Shown: positions 26,085-34,581, counted from the first letter of the stretch. The stretch is 64,000 bases of DNA from Micromonospora yangpuensis (GCF_900091615.1 NZ_FMIA01000002.1:4898001-4962000); one strand, 5' to 3'. The notes: generated by a model from the sequence alone, not told the origin. Numbers and translations are program-made.

Positions 26085-27320
26085 TCAGGATGGTGAGCGA
26101 CCAGGTACGGTCCGCCGCAGCGACTTCGCCGCCTGTTGGCTGGGCTGGGACGGGGTGCTCGCCTCGGTCTGTGCCGGACGGGACGGGGCGCTCGCGTCCG
26201 ACTGGCTCCGCCGGAAGGGATTCGTCGACTCCTGCTGGCCCCGGCGGAACGGGTTCGTCGACGAGGCCGGCTGGTCGCTGCGCATCGCGGCCCAGGTGGC
26301 CACGCCGGACTGGGCGGGAACAGCCGGTGCCGGGACCGGCGTGGTCTTCGGGCTGACCTCATAGAAGGCTGACGTGGACGACCCCGGCGAGGAGGGCGTC
26401 ATCGGCACCGCGCCCCGACCGAACTCCACCTCCCTGCCGAACTCCGCGCTCCGACCGAACTCCGCCTCCCTGCCGAACTCCGCGCTCCGCACCGGCTCGG
26501 CCCACCGTACGTGCCCCGCACCGTGGTCCGGCGCGCCCGACCAGGAGCGCCGACTGTCCAGGGAATCCCGACGGAAGGCGTCCGGCTGCTCCGGGGCCCA
26601 TTCCCGGCGCTCGCCCGGGTGCCCCTGCGCCGGTACGTTCCCGCTGCCGTTGTAGAACCGGGAGACCCGGGCGAGACCACCGTTGGCGTGGATCTCGGCC
26701 AGCGCCTTGTTCTCCGTCAGGAACTGGGAGATGTACCGACCGACCTCGCTACGCAGCCGCATGTCGTCTTCCGCGGACATCGGTCCGCCGCTGATCGGCG
26801 AGACGCCTGGTGGAAGCCCGTACGGCTGGTCGGGTGGGAGCAGCCGGCTCTCCGCCTGCGGGACCGGCGTCGGCTCCTGGGGCGGGCCGGGGTTCGGGCC
26901 GGACGGCGCACGGCCCCGTCCCCTGTCGATGGCCGCCAGGATGACAGCCAGGGCAGCGGCCAGGCGCTTGGCGAGCCAGTCGGTCAGGTAGTCGGTGAGG
27001 GTGTTCTCCTTCCGGGCGGCGGGAGCCGCCGCCCCGGTGCCGGTCGCCGCGGACTGGGCCGTGCCGGAGGCAGCCGCCCCGGCCGGGTCCGGAGCGGCAC
27101 CGGGGCGACGCTCGCCCGGGGCGTCGGGCTCTCCGCCTACCAGGCGGGACCTGGCCTCGACGAACTCCTCCGCCTCGCGGAACTGCGACCGCAGGCCGGA
27201 CCGGTCGTCGAGTAACGGGGAGCCGGAGCGTCGGAGTCGGTCGAGGTCGTCGCGGACGATCCAGAGCGCCAGTCGCTCCAGTTCACGTTCGAAGTTGGGG
27301 GTGGGGGGCGGCACGGCCAT
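26085..27320 (-). CDS. Low-complexity protein with FGR and NPFRR repeats
   Basis: A 411-residue protein started at ATG 27320, which has GGAGGTACC upstream; the longer frame would cover the promoter. The N-terminal 75 residues are helical and charged, a short hydrophobic helix lies near 125-140 (LAKRLAAALAVILAAID), and a helical patch at about 190-225 precedes a disordered C-terminal half with AEFGR repeats and two STNPFRR repeats. No signal peptide is visible. It has its own regulon promoter beside the sigma-factor locus. It could be a secreted substrate or scaffold; the family is unrecognised. Confidence 0.7.
   Translation of the reverse strand: MAVPPPTPNFERELERLALWIVRDDLDRLRRSGSPLLDDRSGLRSQFREAEEFVEARSRLVGGEPDAPGERRPGAAPDPAGAAASGTAQSAATGTGAAAPAARKENTLTDYLTDWLAKRLAAALAVILAAIDRGRGRAPSGPNPGPPQEPTPVPQAESRLLPPDQPYGLPPGVSPISGGPMSAEDDMRLRSEVGRYISQFLTENKALAEIHANGGLARVSRFYNGSGNVPAQGHPGERREWAPEQPDAFRRDSLDSRRSWSGAPDHGAGHVRWAEPVRSAEFGREAEFGRSAEFGREVEFGRGAVPMTPSSPGSSTSAFYEVSPKTTPVPAPAVPAQSGVATWAAMRSDQPASSTNPFRRGQQESTNPFRRSQSDASAPSRPAQTEASTPSQPSQQAAKSLRRTVPGRSPS
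26420..26490 (-). repeat. Tandem repeats encoding AEFGR units
   Basis: About four imperfect copies of units around CCGAACTCCGC encode SAEFGRE/SAEFGRS repeats in the disordered half of the 411-residue protein. Confidence 0.75.
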
Positions 27321-27383
27321 GGGTACCTCCGGGACACCTCGGACCGAGGGATCGAGAAGCATTGACGCGGTGGACCGAGACAC

Positions 27384-27409
27384 TACGGGTGCCACCCCGC
27401 GCCGGTTCA
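27384..27409 (-). promoter_or_regulatory. ECF-type promoter (TGAAC-N17-CGTA)
   Basis: On the minus strand CTTGAACC is followed after 17 bases by CGTAGTG, about 65 bases upstream of the start at 27320. Strong match to the repeated pattern. Confidence 0.7.
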
Positions 27410-27463
27410 AGTTGACCAACAGGGATCGCGCCCACTCCGGCGGTCACCGGGGTGGGCGCGTCA

Positions 27464-28498
27464 TCACCTGGTGATCGGGGCCGTGACGATCGCCGTGCCG
27501 TCGAGCAGCCCCACCGTGACGAAGGCGAGGTCGTCGACGGGCTGCGCCAACTCGCCGGTCACCTCCTGGGTGCCGGTCGAGGCCGTCCAGTCGCGCACCG
27601 TGTGGGTGGTGCCGTCCTTGGTCACCGCGAAAACGCGGTAGCGCAGGCCCTGACGCAGGCCGGTGGCGGTGATCCGGATGGTGGAGCCCTGGTTGTCGGC
27701 GGTGGTGATGGCGACGGAGAGGCTGACCCCCTGGCCGCGTGCCTCCCCGCTGGCGGTCAGCACCTGGTCGGTACGGTCACCGAGACCGATGCCGGCCACG
27801 ATGCCCCCGGCGAGGACGACGGCCATGAACGCGGCGGCCACCCCGCCCCAGATCTTGAACCGACGGTGCCGGGCGGCCCGGGGCGGTCGACCACGCGCCG
27901 GACCACTGCCGGACGGGGCACTGCCGGACGGAGCACCACCGGACGGAGCACCACTCGACGGACCACCACCCGGACCGGGGCTCGGTCGGCTTCCGGCCGG
28001 CCTGATGGCACCGACGGTCCGGGCGCCGGTGCCACGGCGGGCAGCACGTCGACCGCCACCGCCCTCGACACCACCGGGCGGCTCACCGCCGCCCGGCTCG
28101 TCACCGGTCGGTGCCGGGGCGGCCGAGGTGGGACCGACCGGCTCCGCCTTCCCCGACTCCCCGGTCGGGGATCCGGTCCCGGTCGAGGCCTGCTGGGTCA
28201 GCGACCGGGTGGGGGCTGCCGCCGGCCGACCGGCCGGGTCAGGTGGACCCCCCGGATCGCGGGTGGGATCGAACTCGGCGAACTCCGGTGGCAGGGCGGC
28301 GAGAGCGTCCCAGTCGGCGGCGTCGAGGCCACCGAGGGCGCTGGTCACGCTGCCCATGTCGCCCGCCGCCGAGAGGCACTCCCAGCAGCCGGCCAGATGC
28401 TGCTCGAAGGCGACCCGTTCGGTCTCGTCGAGCGCGCCGAGCAGGTAGAGAGCCAGCGCGTCATGCTCAGCAGTCGGACTGTCACCGCTGGTGCGCAT
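27464..28498 (-). CDS. Zinc-type anti-sigma factor, RskA/RslA-like
   Basis: A 344-residue membrane protein. The N-terminal anti-sigma domain has the zinc motif H-x3-C-x2-C (HLAGCWEC, about 33-40). A long Pro/Gly/Ser-rich linker leads to one transmembrane helix (about 220-242) and an outer RskA-type C-terminal domain of about 100 residues. It would bind and inhibit the ECF sigma factor encoded just upstream and release it after a signal, by redox change or proteolysis in known relatives. ATG 28498 follows GAGGGGGC; GTG 28501 is an alternative. The linker carries repeated Ser-Gly-Ala-Pro units. Confidence 0.88.
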   Translation of the reverse strand: MRTSGDSPTAEHDALALYLLGALDETERVAFEQHLAGCWECLSAAGDMGSVTSALGGLDAADWDALAALPPEFAEFDPTRDPGGPPDPAGRPAAAPTRSLTQQASTGTGSPTGESGKAEPVGPTSAAPAPTGDEPGGGEPPGGVEGGGGRRAARRGTGARTVGAIRPAGSRPSPGPGGGPSSGAPSGGAPSGSAPSGSGPARGRPPRAARHRRFKIWGGVAAAFMAVVLAGGIVAGIGLGDRTDQVLTASGEARGQGVSLSVAITTADNQGSTIRITATGLRQGLRYRVFAVTKDGTTHTVRDWTASTGTQEVTGELAQPVDDLAFVTVGLLDGTAIVTAPITR

Positions 28499-28598
28499 CA
28501 CGCCCCCTCTCTCAACCCGACGACACCGCATACGGTGTGGCGATCCCCGGGACGGCACCCGTGCCGGAGATCGAGCGAAGGACCAGGACGACGAGACA

Positions 28599-29168
28599 TC
28601 AGGACGGCTCGGTCGGACCGATCGCTGCGTGCAGCGCGCGTACCGCATAATACGTCCTGGACTTTACCGTACCCTCCGGTATTCCGAGTCTCTCCGCGGC
28701 CTCCGCGACCGAGGCTCCCTTGTAGTACATCTCGATGAGCACCGCACGGTGCTCCGGCTTGATCTGTTGCAGCGCGAGCCGGACCGTGTGCGTGCTGACC
28801 ACCCGGTCCATCTCGTCGTCGGACGAGGAGAGCCGGTTGAGGTCCGGGATGGCGACCTCGGGTGGCCGGGCCTGCCGGGCCCGCATGGCGTCGATGGCCA
28901 CGTGCCGGGCCACGGTGTAGAGCCAGGGCGCGATCCGTCGCGGATCCTCGGCGAGGGCCGCCAGGTTGCGCCAGGTACGCAGGAAGGTCTCCTGCACCAG
29001 GTCCTCGGCGAGTTCCTGCTGCCCGAGGACCAGCCGGGTGAGGAACCGCAACAGGGGTACGCGGTACTGCTCGTGGATCTGCCGCATCAGGACCTCGGGC
29101 GAGGTCCGCTCGGTCACGGCGTCGCCCACGGCCCACGTCTCGAGTGCTTCGTTGGGCACCGCCGACAC
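28599..29168 (-). CDS. ECF sigma factor, SigL/SigK-like
   Basis: A 189-residue RNA polymerase sigma factor with region 2 (about 25-95, including EDLVQETFLRTWRNL and VARHVAIDAMRARQ) and region 4 (about 130-182, EAAERLGIPEGTVKSRTYYA). GTG 29168 has a GGGAGGG site; the longer open frame has a disordered extension and was rejected. An anti-sigma gene follows after 100 bases. M. tuberculosis SigL, which also pairs with an HxxxCxxC anti-sigma factor, uses TGAACC/CGT promoters. Nine such sites surround this gene, so it is the likely regulator of the secretion region. Its own upstream region lacks the motif. Confidence 0.9.
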   Translation of the reverse strand: MSAVPNEALETWAVGDAVTERTSPEVLMRQIHEQYRVPLLRFLTRLVLGQQELAEDLVQETFLRTWRNLAALAEDPRRIAPWLYTVARHVAIDAMRARQARPPEVAIPDLNRLSSSDDEMDRVVSTHTVRLALQQIKPEHRAVLIEMYYKGASVAEAAERLGIPEGTVKSRTYYAVRALHAAIGPTEPS

Positions 29169-29185
29169 AGAACGCCCTCCCTCGA

Positions 29186-29206
29186 CGTACGGATCACTAC
29201 CGTACG
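29186..29206. promoter_or_regulatory. Inverted repeat CGTACGG-N7-CCGTACG before the sigma gene
   Basis: Perfect 7-bp arms with a 7-base spacer, about 18 bases upstream of the sigma-factor start. It could be an operator for an unknown regulator or a leader hairpin near the ribosome binding site. Confidence 0.45.
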
Positions 29207-29352
29207 GCGGAGTCGGTGCATCGACACCGAGCCCGCTTAGTGGGAGAGAATAGCCGTACCGATCGGACAGTGCTCTCGGCCGTCGCCTGATCCGGGGCCG
29301 GTGCCGCCGGCCGGGGCCGGTGACGACCGGTCCCGGCGGCTCCAGGGTGGAG

Positions 29353-29378
29353 GCCCTCGCCCCGGGTACGGCGAGGGC
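29353..29378. terminator. Terminator after the GH64 gene
   Basis: GCCCTCGCC and GGCGAGGGC form a perfect 9-bp stem with an 8-base loop, starting 12 bases past the stop at 29390. It would separate the glucanase transcript from the sigma-factor gene. Confidence 0.65.
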
Positions 29379-29389
29379 GGACGCCACGC

Positions 29390-31024
29390 TCACCGGTGGA
29401 ACTTCAGCCGACGGATGTTACCGATCTCCTCGGGCCGACCGCTGTTGATGGTCAGGTAGACGTCGCGCTTGCCCATCATCCAGTCCATGCCGTTGGTGGC
29501 CCACACCCACCGCTCCCAGCCACCGGTGTTGGCCAGGTGGATCGAGCCGATCGGCTTGCTGCCCGGGTCGTCCAGCCGCAGCTCGACCAGGCCCGCGATG
29601 CCGCCCTCGGCACCGGAGGCGACCTCCAGCGAGAAGCGCTTGACGAACTTGTCCCCGAAGTTCACGCCCTGGAAGCAGATCCAGTCGCCGTGGGCGAGGA
29701 AGCCGACGTGCCGGCCCTCCCGCTGCGCGCCGTGGTCCCGGTCGTAGGTGGTCGCCGCGATGTCCTGCTCCACCCCCCGGTTGCGCTGGACATCCGTCGG
29801 CGCGCCGTGCTGCTCCTTGGCGATCACCGGTCCCGGCACGTTGCCCGCCGGCGGCGCGTCGCCGCCGGACCCGGCGCCGAACGGCGTCAGGGTGACCGTG
29901 ACCTCCCCCGGCGAGTGGTCCTGGATGTACGCGGCGTCGTCGACCACGTCGTCGAAGGGGAAGCCGTACGCCTTGCCCTCGGCGGAGTGCCGGTGCAGCA
30001 CCCGGGCGTAGTGGTTGGTCACCGGGTGCTGGTAGAACGCGCTCCGGTTGGTGGTGGGCTGGTCGGCCTGACCCAGCACCGAGCGGTTGAGCGCGGCGCC
30101 GAGGATGGCGGCCACCGGGCCGGAGACCCCGTCGTTGGGTGCGGCGAGCGCCCCGTCGCAGTGCAACACGTTGGCCGTCGACGGCCGGTCGAAGGCCCGT
30201 ACCCCGTTGTCGAAGGTCAGCCGACCGCCGACCACCCGCCCCCGGAACGTGCCGGCGTTGGTACGCACCCGCAGGTCGGTCTTGCTGTACCGGTCCCACA
30301 TCTCGGCGACGTACCCGTCGAAGTAGTTGGGGTTGAAACGCCCCGTCTCGATGCCCTTACCGGGAGCGATGATCCGCAGCTTGTCCCCGATGACGAGGCG
30401 CTCGAAGCCGGGCTGGCGGGACAGCTCGGCGAAGATCGCGTCCCGGCCGCCGTCCTTGAGCTTGCCGGTGACCTGCTGGCTGCCCCCGTTGAGCCGGATC
30501 GACATCGGGATGCTGAACATGTCCACCATGGTGGTGTTGCAGAACATCCCGGCCGGGCTGTACGTGAACTCCCAGCAGTCGTGCAGCACCTGGTAGGCCG
30601 GGTCACCCTCCGCCCAGCCCACCGGATACTGCAACGCCGGTCGACCGTTACCGTCGGTGACCACGGTGAACTTGAGCCGCCCGTTGATGGCGAAGTAGAC
30701 CCGGCCGGACATCATCGGCAGGGCGAACTTGGTCGCGCCGGAGCTGGCCAGGCTCACCCCGATGTCGCCGTTGTTGTCGGCCGGGTTGGCCGGGGTGAAC
30801 TTGCCGCTCTCCCGGACGTAGCCCATCTGGCCGGTCTCCAGGTTGGTGCCGACGACGTACATCCGGATCTTGGAGTTGTCGTAGCGCCCGGTGCTGTTCA
30901 CGATGGTCAGCGGCAGGCCACCCGAGGCCTGCGCCCGGGAGATCAGCGGGGCGGCCACCAGCGGCACGCCGACCACAGCGGCTGCGGCGCCCCCTAGCCC
31001 GAGTACCCTGCGTCGCGTCAACAT
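29390..31024 (-). CDS. Tat-exported GH64 beta-1,3-glucanase with CBM6-like end
   Basis: A 544-residue secreted enzyme. ATG 31024 (GGAGG upstream) begins a twin-arginine signal (TRRRVLGLGG, then a hydrophobic stretch ending ISRAQA). The body (about 35-395) matches glycoside hydrolase family 64: LTIVNSTG, then CWEFTYSPAG with the likely acid Glu (about 153) and MVDMFSIPMSI with the likely Asp (about 168). GH64 enzymes release oligosaccharides from beta-1,3-glucans of fungal walls. The C-terminal part (about 405-544) resembles a CBM6 carbohydrate-binding module. It has its own regulon promoter, so it is co-regulated with the secretion genes. Confidence 0.88.
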   Translation of the reverse strand: MLTRRRVLGLGGAAAAVVGVPLVAAPLISRAQASGGLPLTIVNSTGRYDNSKIRMYVVGTNLETGQMGYVRESGKFTPANPADNNGDIGVSLASSGATKFALPMMSGRVYFAINGRLKFTVVTDGNGRPALQYPVGWAEGDPAYQVLHDCWEFTYSPAGMFCNTTMVDMFSIPMSIRLNGGSQQVTGKLKDGGRDAIFAELSRQPGFERLVIGDKLRIIAPGKGIETGRFNPNYFDGYVAEMWDRYSKTDLRVRTNAGTFRGRVVGGRLTFDNGVRAFDRPSTANVLHCDGALAAPNDGVSGPVAAILGAALNRSVLGQADQPTTNRSAFYQHPVTNHYARVLHRHSAEGKAYGFPFDDVVDDAAYIQDHSPGEVTVTLTPFGAGSGGDAPPAGNVPGPVIAKEQHGAPTDVQRNRGVEQDIAATTYDRDHGAQREGRHVGFLAHGDWICFQGVNFGDKFVKRFSLEVASGAEGGIAGLVELRLDDPGSKPIGSIHLANTGGWERWVWATNGMDWMMGKRDVYLTINSGRPEEIGNIRRLKFHR

Positions 31025-31100
31025 GACCTGCCTCCTTCGTGGACAACCCGGTGGCCGCACACGTGGTCGAAGCGACCCTCGCGCCGGCGGTAGCCACGTT

Positions 31101-31126
31101 GACGGGCCGGCACCCACCTCGGTTCA
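31101..31126 (-). promoter_or_regulatory. ECF-type promoter (TGAAC-N17-CGTC)
   Basis: On the minus strand ATTGAACC is followed after 17 bases by CGTCAA, about 80 bases upstream of the glucanase start at 31024. Confidence 0.65.
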
Positions 31127-31166
31127 ATGTCGGGCGGCACAAAAATCAACAAATCTGTGAGCCCGG

Positions 31167-31192
31167 TGAACCAAACGCATCGGCTGGCCGTC
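31167..31192 (+). promoter_or_regulatory. ECF-type promoter (TGAAC-N17-CGTC)
   Basis: GGTGAACC, then 17 bases, then CGTCGG on the plus strand, about 40 bases upstream of the start at 31231. Divergent partner of the glucanase promoter. Confidence 0.65.
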
Positions 31193-31230
31193 GGTGTCAA
31201 CGATGTCGCAACACCGGAAGGGATGCCTGC

Positions 31231-32889
31231 GTGAAACCCGAATCCCCGTCCGCCCGATCACCCCTCGGTCGGATGCCCCGCCGTGCGGCGGCCGGTGCCG
31301 TCGGCGGCCTGGCCGTGGTCAGCATGGTGGTCGCGGCCATCGGCTGGGGCGTCGCCTCGGCCCAGGACGACGACCTGACCGGTCGGACCGTCTCCGACGA
31401 ACACCTGACCACCATCCAGGCTGCGGCCCGCGCCTGCCCGGCGCTCAGCCCCGCCCGACTCGCCGGACAGCTCATGGCTGAGTCCGGGCTCGACCCCATG
31501 GCCAACGAGACCGCGTCCGGCGGCAAGGGCATCGCCGGACTCGACTCCGACAAGTGGAAGAGGTGGGCCCCCTGGCCGAACGCGGAGCGGTCGGACAGCG
31601 CCGCGAACATCTTCGCCCTGGCCCACCAGATGTGCGACCTGAGCGGACAGGTCCGCGTCTCCGAGATCGCCGGTGACGGTTGGCGACTCTCGCTGGCCGC
31701 CTTCCACACCGGGATCGACAAGGTACGCGACGCCAAGGGCGTGCCGTCGGACGCGCTCGGCTACGTCGACCAGGCCAGCGGTTACGCCGGCTACTACGGC
31801 AAGCTGGTCGCGTTCGGTGGCTCCGGTGAGCCCCGGCCCCGCACCGACCGGCAGCAGCCGAAGGCCGTCCCGGCCGAGTACACCAAGCTCATCGTGAAGG
31901 CCGGCTCGGTCTGCGAGCTGGTCCCACCCGCCGCGGTGGCCGCCCAGCTCATGGCGCTGTCGGAGTTCGACGTCAACATGCTCGGCCCCAACGGCGAGCG
32001 GGGGATCGCGCAGTTCCGGCCCGAGGTGTGGCAGGAGCACGGGCCGAAGGACGTCTCGGCCTGGGATCCGCGGGTGGCGATCCCGGCGGTCGGCACGGCG
32101 ATGTGCGCGCTGCAGAAGGAACTCGCCGGCCTGGAGGGTGACCCCTACCTGGTGGCGCTGGCGGCGTACCGGAACGGACCGACCGCGGTCCGGCAGACCG
32201 GCGGGAACCTGGACGCCGAGACCCAGTCGTTCGCGCGCACGGTGCGCGAGCACACCGAGTTCTACACGCTGGACGGTCGGCTCAAGCTGCCGGCGTCGGC
32301 GAATCCGGAGCCGTCTCCGACGCCGAAGCCGAAGCCCGCGCCGACGGAGACGGAGTCGGAGTCGCCGACCCCGGCGCCGACGCCCGACCCGGTGAAGAAC
32401 GAGGAGACCGAGGAAGCGCCGAAGCCGGAGACCCCGGCCGACGACGAGACCACGGCAGCCGCGCCCAAGCCGAACGCCCCCGAGGCCGAGCCGCCGGCCC
32501 GGCCGTCGAACATGCGGCAGATCCAACTCCGTGACGGTTGGCTCTGCCTCAGCGCCGGCACCGGCGGTGACGGCACCCCGGTGACCATGCAGAAGTGCCG
32601 CGAGGACAAGTCGCAGTGGTGGGACTTCCGCTCCGACGGCACCGTCCGGGCCAACTCCCTCTGCCTCGACGTGGCCTGGGCGGAGAAGAAGGACGGCACC
32701 GCGGTGCAGGTCGCCAAGTGCAACGGCACCGGCGCCCAGAAGTGGGAGCGGATCACCCACGGCGGCAAGCGGGTGCTCTTCAACCGCTACAGCGACCGGT
32801 GCCTGGACCGGGTCACCAACAAGGTGGGTTCGTCGATGAACATCTGGATCTGCGTCGGCAACGCCGAGCAGGAGATCTACACCAGGTAG
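31231..32889 (+). CDS. Secreted tandem transglycosylase-fold protein with ricin-type lectin
   Basis: A 552-residue exported protein. GTG 31231 follows GGAAGGGATG. A signal peptide or anchor (about 15-45) precedes two lytic-transglycosylase-like domains (about 55-195 and 210-345), a Pro/Thr/Glu linker and a C-terminal ricin B-type lectin domain (about 430-552) with QLRDGWLCLSAG, SLCLDVAWAEKKDG and SDRCLDRV. The first domain keeps the catalytic Glu (LMAESGLDP, about 84). The second has Leu there (LMALSEFDV, about 243) and is probably inactive. It should cut or bind peptidoglycan while the lectin module targets sugars. It belongs to the ECF regulon. Confidence 0.85.
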   Translation: MKPESPSARSPLGRMPRRAAAGAVGGLAVVSMVVAAIGWGVASAQDDDLTGRTVSDEHLTTIQAAARACPALSPARLAGQLMAESGLDPMANETASGGKGIAGLDSDKWKRWAPWPNAERSDSAANIFALAHQMCDLSGQVRVSEIAGDGWRLSLAAFHTGIDKVRDAKGVPSDALGYVDQASGYAGYYGKLVAFGGSGEPRPRTDRQQPKAVPAEYTKLIVKAGSVCELVPPAAVAAQLMALSEFDVNMLGPNGERGIAQFRPEVWQEHGPKDVSAWDPRVAIPAVGTAMCALQKELAGLEGDPYLVALAAYRNGPTAVRQTGGNLDAETQSFARTVREHTEFYTLDGRLKLPASANPEPSPTPKPKPAPTETESESPTPAPTPDPVKNEETEEAPKPETPADDETTAAAPKPNAPEAEPPARPSNMRQIQLRDGWLCLSAGTGGDGTPVTMQKCREDKSQWWDFRSDGTVRANSLCLDVAWAEKKDGTAVQVAKCNGTGAQKWERITHGGKRVLFNRYSDRCLDRVTNKVGSSMNIWICVGNAEQEIYTR

Positions 32890-32906
32890 TTCCTGCCCGC
32901 AAACAC

Positions 32907-32945
32907 CGGTGCCCGGTTCCCCTCCGCGAGGGGAACCGGGCACCG
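32907..32945. terminator. Bidirectional terminator, 17-bp perfect stem
   Basis: CGGTGCCCGGTTCCCCT and its exact complement flank the loop CCGCG, between the convergent stops at 32889 and 32969. Confidence 0.85.
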
Positions 32946-32968
32946 TCAGTTCGGGCCGGTTGACCGGG

Positions 32969-34495
32969 CTAGCCGGCGTACCCGCGACGGCGCATCCGCA
33001 GCATCAGGACCACGCCGGCGCCGATCACCAGGGCGATGACCAGCAGGATGGCGAAGATGGCCAGGGCACTGCCACCGCTCTCCTGCTCGTTGGCCACCTG
33101 GTTGCCGTCGGCGAGGGTCCGCGTCACCGAGCTCGCCGGGTTGATCATGCCGGCCCCGAACTGGGCGTTCGGCGCCTGCCCGCCCATGGCGTCCGCGGTG
33201 GACACGATGCGCTGCTTGACCTTGTCGGCGGTCAGGTCCGGGTAGGCGGCCCGGACCAGGGCCGCCTGGCCGGCCACGAAGGCCACCGCGTACTGGGTGC
33301 CGGTGTTGCTCTGCACCCGGTCGCCGCCGACGGCGACGCTCGCCACGTCCACGCCGGGCGCGACGACCTCCACCATGCCCTCCTGGTACTCGTCGGCGAG
33401 CTGGTCACCGGCACCGACCCCGCCGGTGAGCAGCAGGGCGCCGGTACCGGACCGTTCGCTGGGCGACGGGGCCGTGAACGGCTTGGTCGGTGCGCCCGCC
33501 ACCACCAGCACGTCGTGGTTGAGGGCGGTGGTCACCGAGGCCGCCACGGTGGGGTCGGTCAGATCGACGTGCTCACCCAGCGCGACGACCGAGGCACCCG
33601 CGCTGACCGCCACCTCGATGGCGTTGGCGGCATCGGCCGGCCGGGCCTTGCCGGTGGTCCGCACCATCCGTACCGGCAGGATGGTGGCGTCCGGGGCCAC
33701 CCCCACCGGCGGGTCGTCGCTGGTGTTCTCCCCGCTGCTGTCGGCGGCGATGATGCCCGCCATCGCGGTGCCGGTGCCGAGGCAGTCGGTGTCACCCCGA
33801 CCGTTGCCGACGGTCACGTCCGCGCCCACCGCGACCCGGCCGCTGAGCTGTTGCACCGAGGCGTCGACACCGGAGTCGACCACGGCCACCTTGACGCCGT
33901 TGCCCCGGGTCTGGGACCACGCGCTCTCGGCGGCCATCCGCAGCTGGGCCCAGTCCGACCGGCTGCTGGACCCGCTGGTGGCGGTGCACTTCTCCGACCC
34001 GTCGTCGTCGCCGCTGGGGCTGGGGCTGGGCTTCGGGCTGCTCGGCGTGGGGGTCGGACTGCTGGGCGCCGGGCTGCTCGGCGCCGGTTCCGGCCGGGGG
34101 GTCGGCGACCGGCTCGGTCGGGGACTCGGCTTCGGGCTCGCGCTCGGGATCTGGCCGTACTGGACGCCCTCACCGGCGGCGTCCCAGGGCAGCACCAGGT
34201 GCCACCCGGCCGACAACTTCGCCGGGTCGGTCAGCCGGGCGCCGTCGGGCTGCACCCGGCCGGTGTTCAGCTGGTAGATCTCCGTCGAGCGTTCGCCGCT
34301 GCCGAGGAACCGACGGGCGATCGTGGTGAGGTTCTCCGGCTGTCCCTGGTACTCCTTGGCGACGACGTAGTACTTCACGTACGCCTGCGCGTCCGGTGTG
34401 GTCTTCGCCACCGCTGGCTGCGGGGCAGCCAGGATCGCGCAGCTGGCCACCACCAACACGAGCAGGCGGGCAAGCATGGATCGCTTAGCCAGCAC
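32969..34495 (-). CDS. Mycosin-like subtilisin pseudoprotease with LysM-like domain
   Basis: A 508-residue exported membrane protein. GTG 34495 (AAGGAGG upstream) starts a signal peptide. A LysM-like domain (about 45-125), a Pro/Ser linker, a subtilisin-fold domain (about 180-450) and a C-terminal transmembrane helix (about 470-492) follow, the layout of type VII-associated mycosins. The Asp of the triad is present (VVDSGVD). The His of the usual GHGT is Thr (LGTGTAMAG), and the Ser of GTSxA is Gln (NTGTQYAVA). Catalysis is therefore very unlikely; a structural or binding role is inferred. It belongs to the ECF regulon. Confidence 0.85.
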   Translation of the reverse strand: MLAKRSMLARLLVLVVASCAILAAPQPAVAKTTPDAQAYVKYYVVAKEYQGQPENLTTIARRFLGSGERSTEIYQLNTGRVQPDGARLTDPAKLSAGWHLVLPWDAAGEGVQYGQIPSASPKPSPRPSRSPTPRPEPAPSSPAPSSPTPTPSSPKPSPSPSGDDDGSEKCTATSGSSSRSDWAQLRMAAESAWSQTRGNGVKVAVVDSGVDASVQQLSGRVAVGADVTVGNGRGDTDCLGTGTAMAGIIAADSSGENTSDDPPVGVAPDATILPVRMVRTTGKARPADAANAIEVAVSAGASVVALGEHVDLTDPTVAASVTTALNHDVLVVAGAPTKPFTAPSPSERSGTGALLLTGGVGAGDQLADEYQEGMVEVVAPGVDVASVAVGGDRVQSNTGTQYAVAFVAGQAALVRAAYPDLTADKVKQRIVSTADAMGGQAPNAQFGAGMINPASSVTRTLADGNQVANEQESGGSALAIFAILLVIALVIGAGVVLMLRMRRRGYAG

Positions 34496-34548
34496 TGAGA
34501 GTCCTCCTTCGGTCACCGCGGCCGAGCGTCACCGGCCTCACCCCTCTA

Positions 34549-34573
34549 TTGCGGATCAGCGCCGACTTCGTTC
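34549..34573 (-). promoter_or_regulatory. ECF-type promoter, weaker (TGAAC-N16-CGCA)
   Basis: On the minus strand TTTGAAC is followed after 16 bases by CGCAATAG, about 55 bases upstream of the pseudoprotease start. The -10 box deviates from CGT. Its -35 box is eight bases from that of the divergent promoter. Confidence 0.45.
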
Positions 34574-34581
34574 AAATCAAT

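Noticed and set aside
32969..34495. Complete type VII secretion system, suggested by the mycosin-like protein
   Set aside because: No EccC, EccB, EccD or WXG100 protein is present in the window; only the mycosin-like fold is shared.
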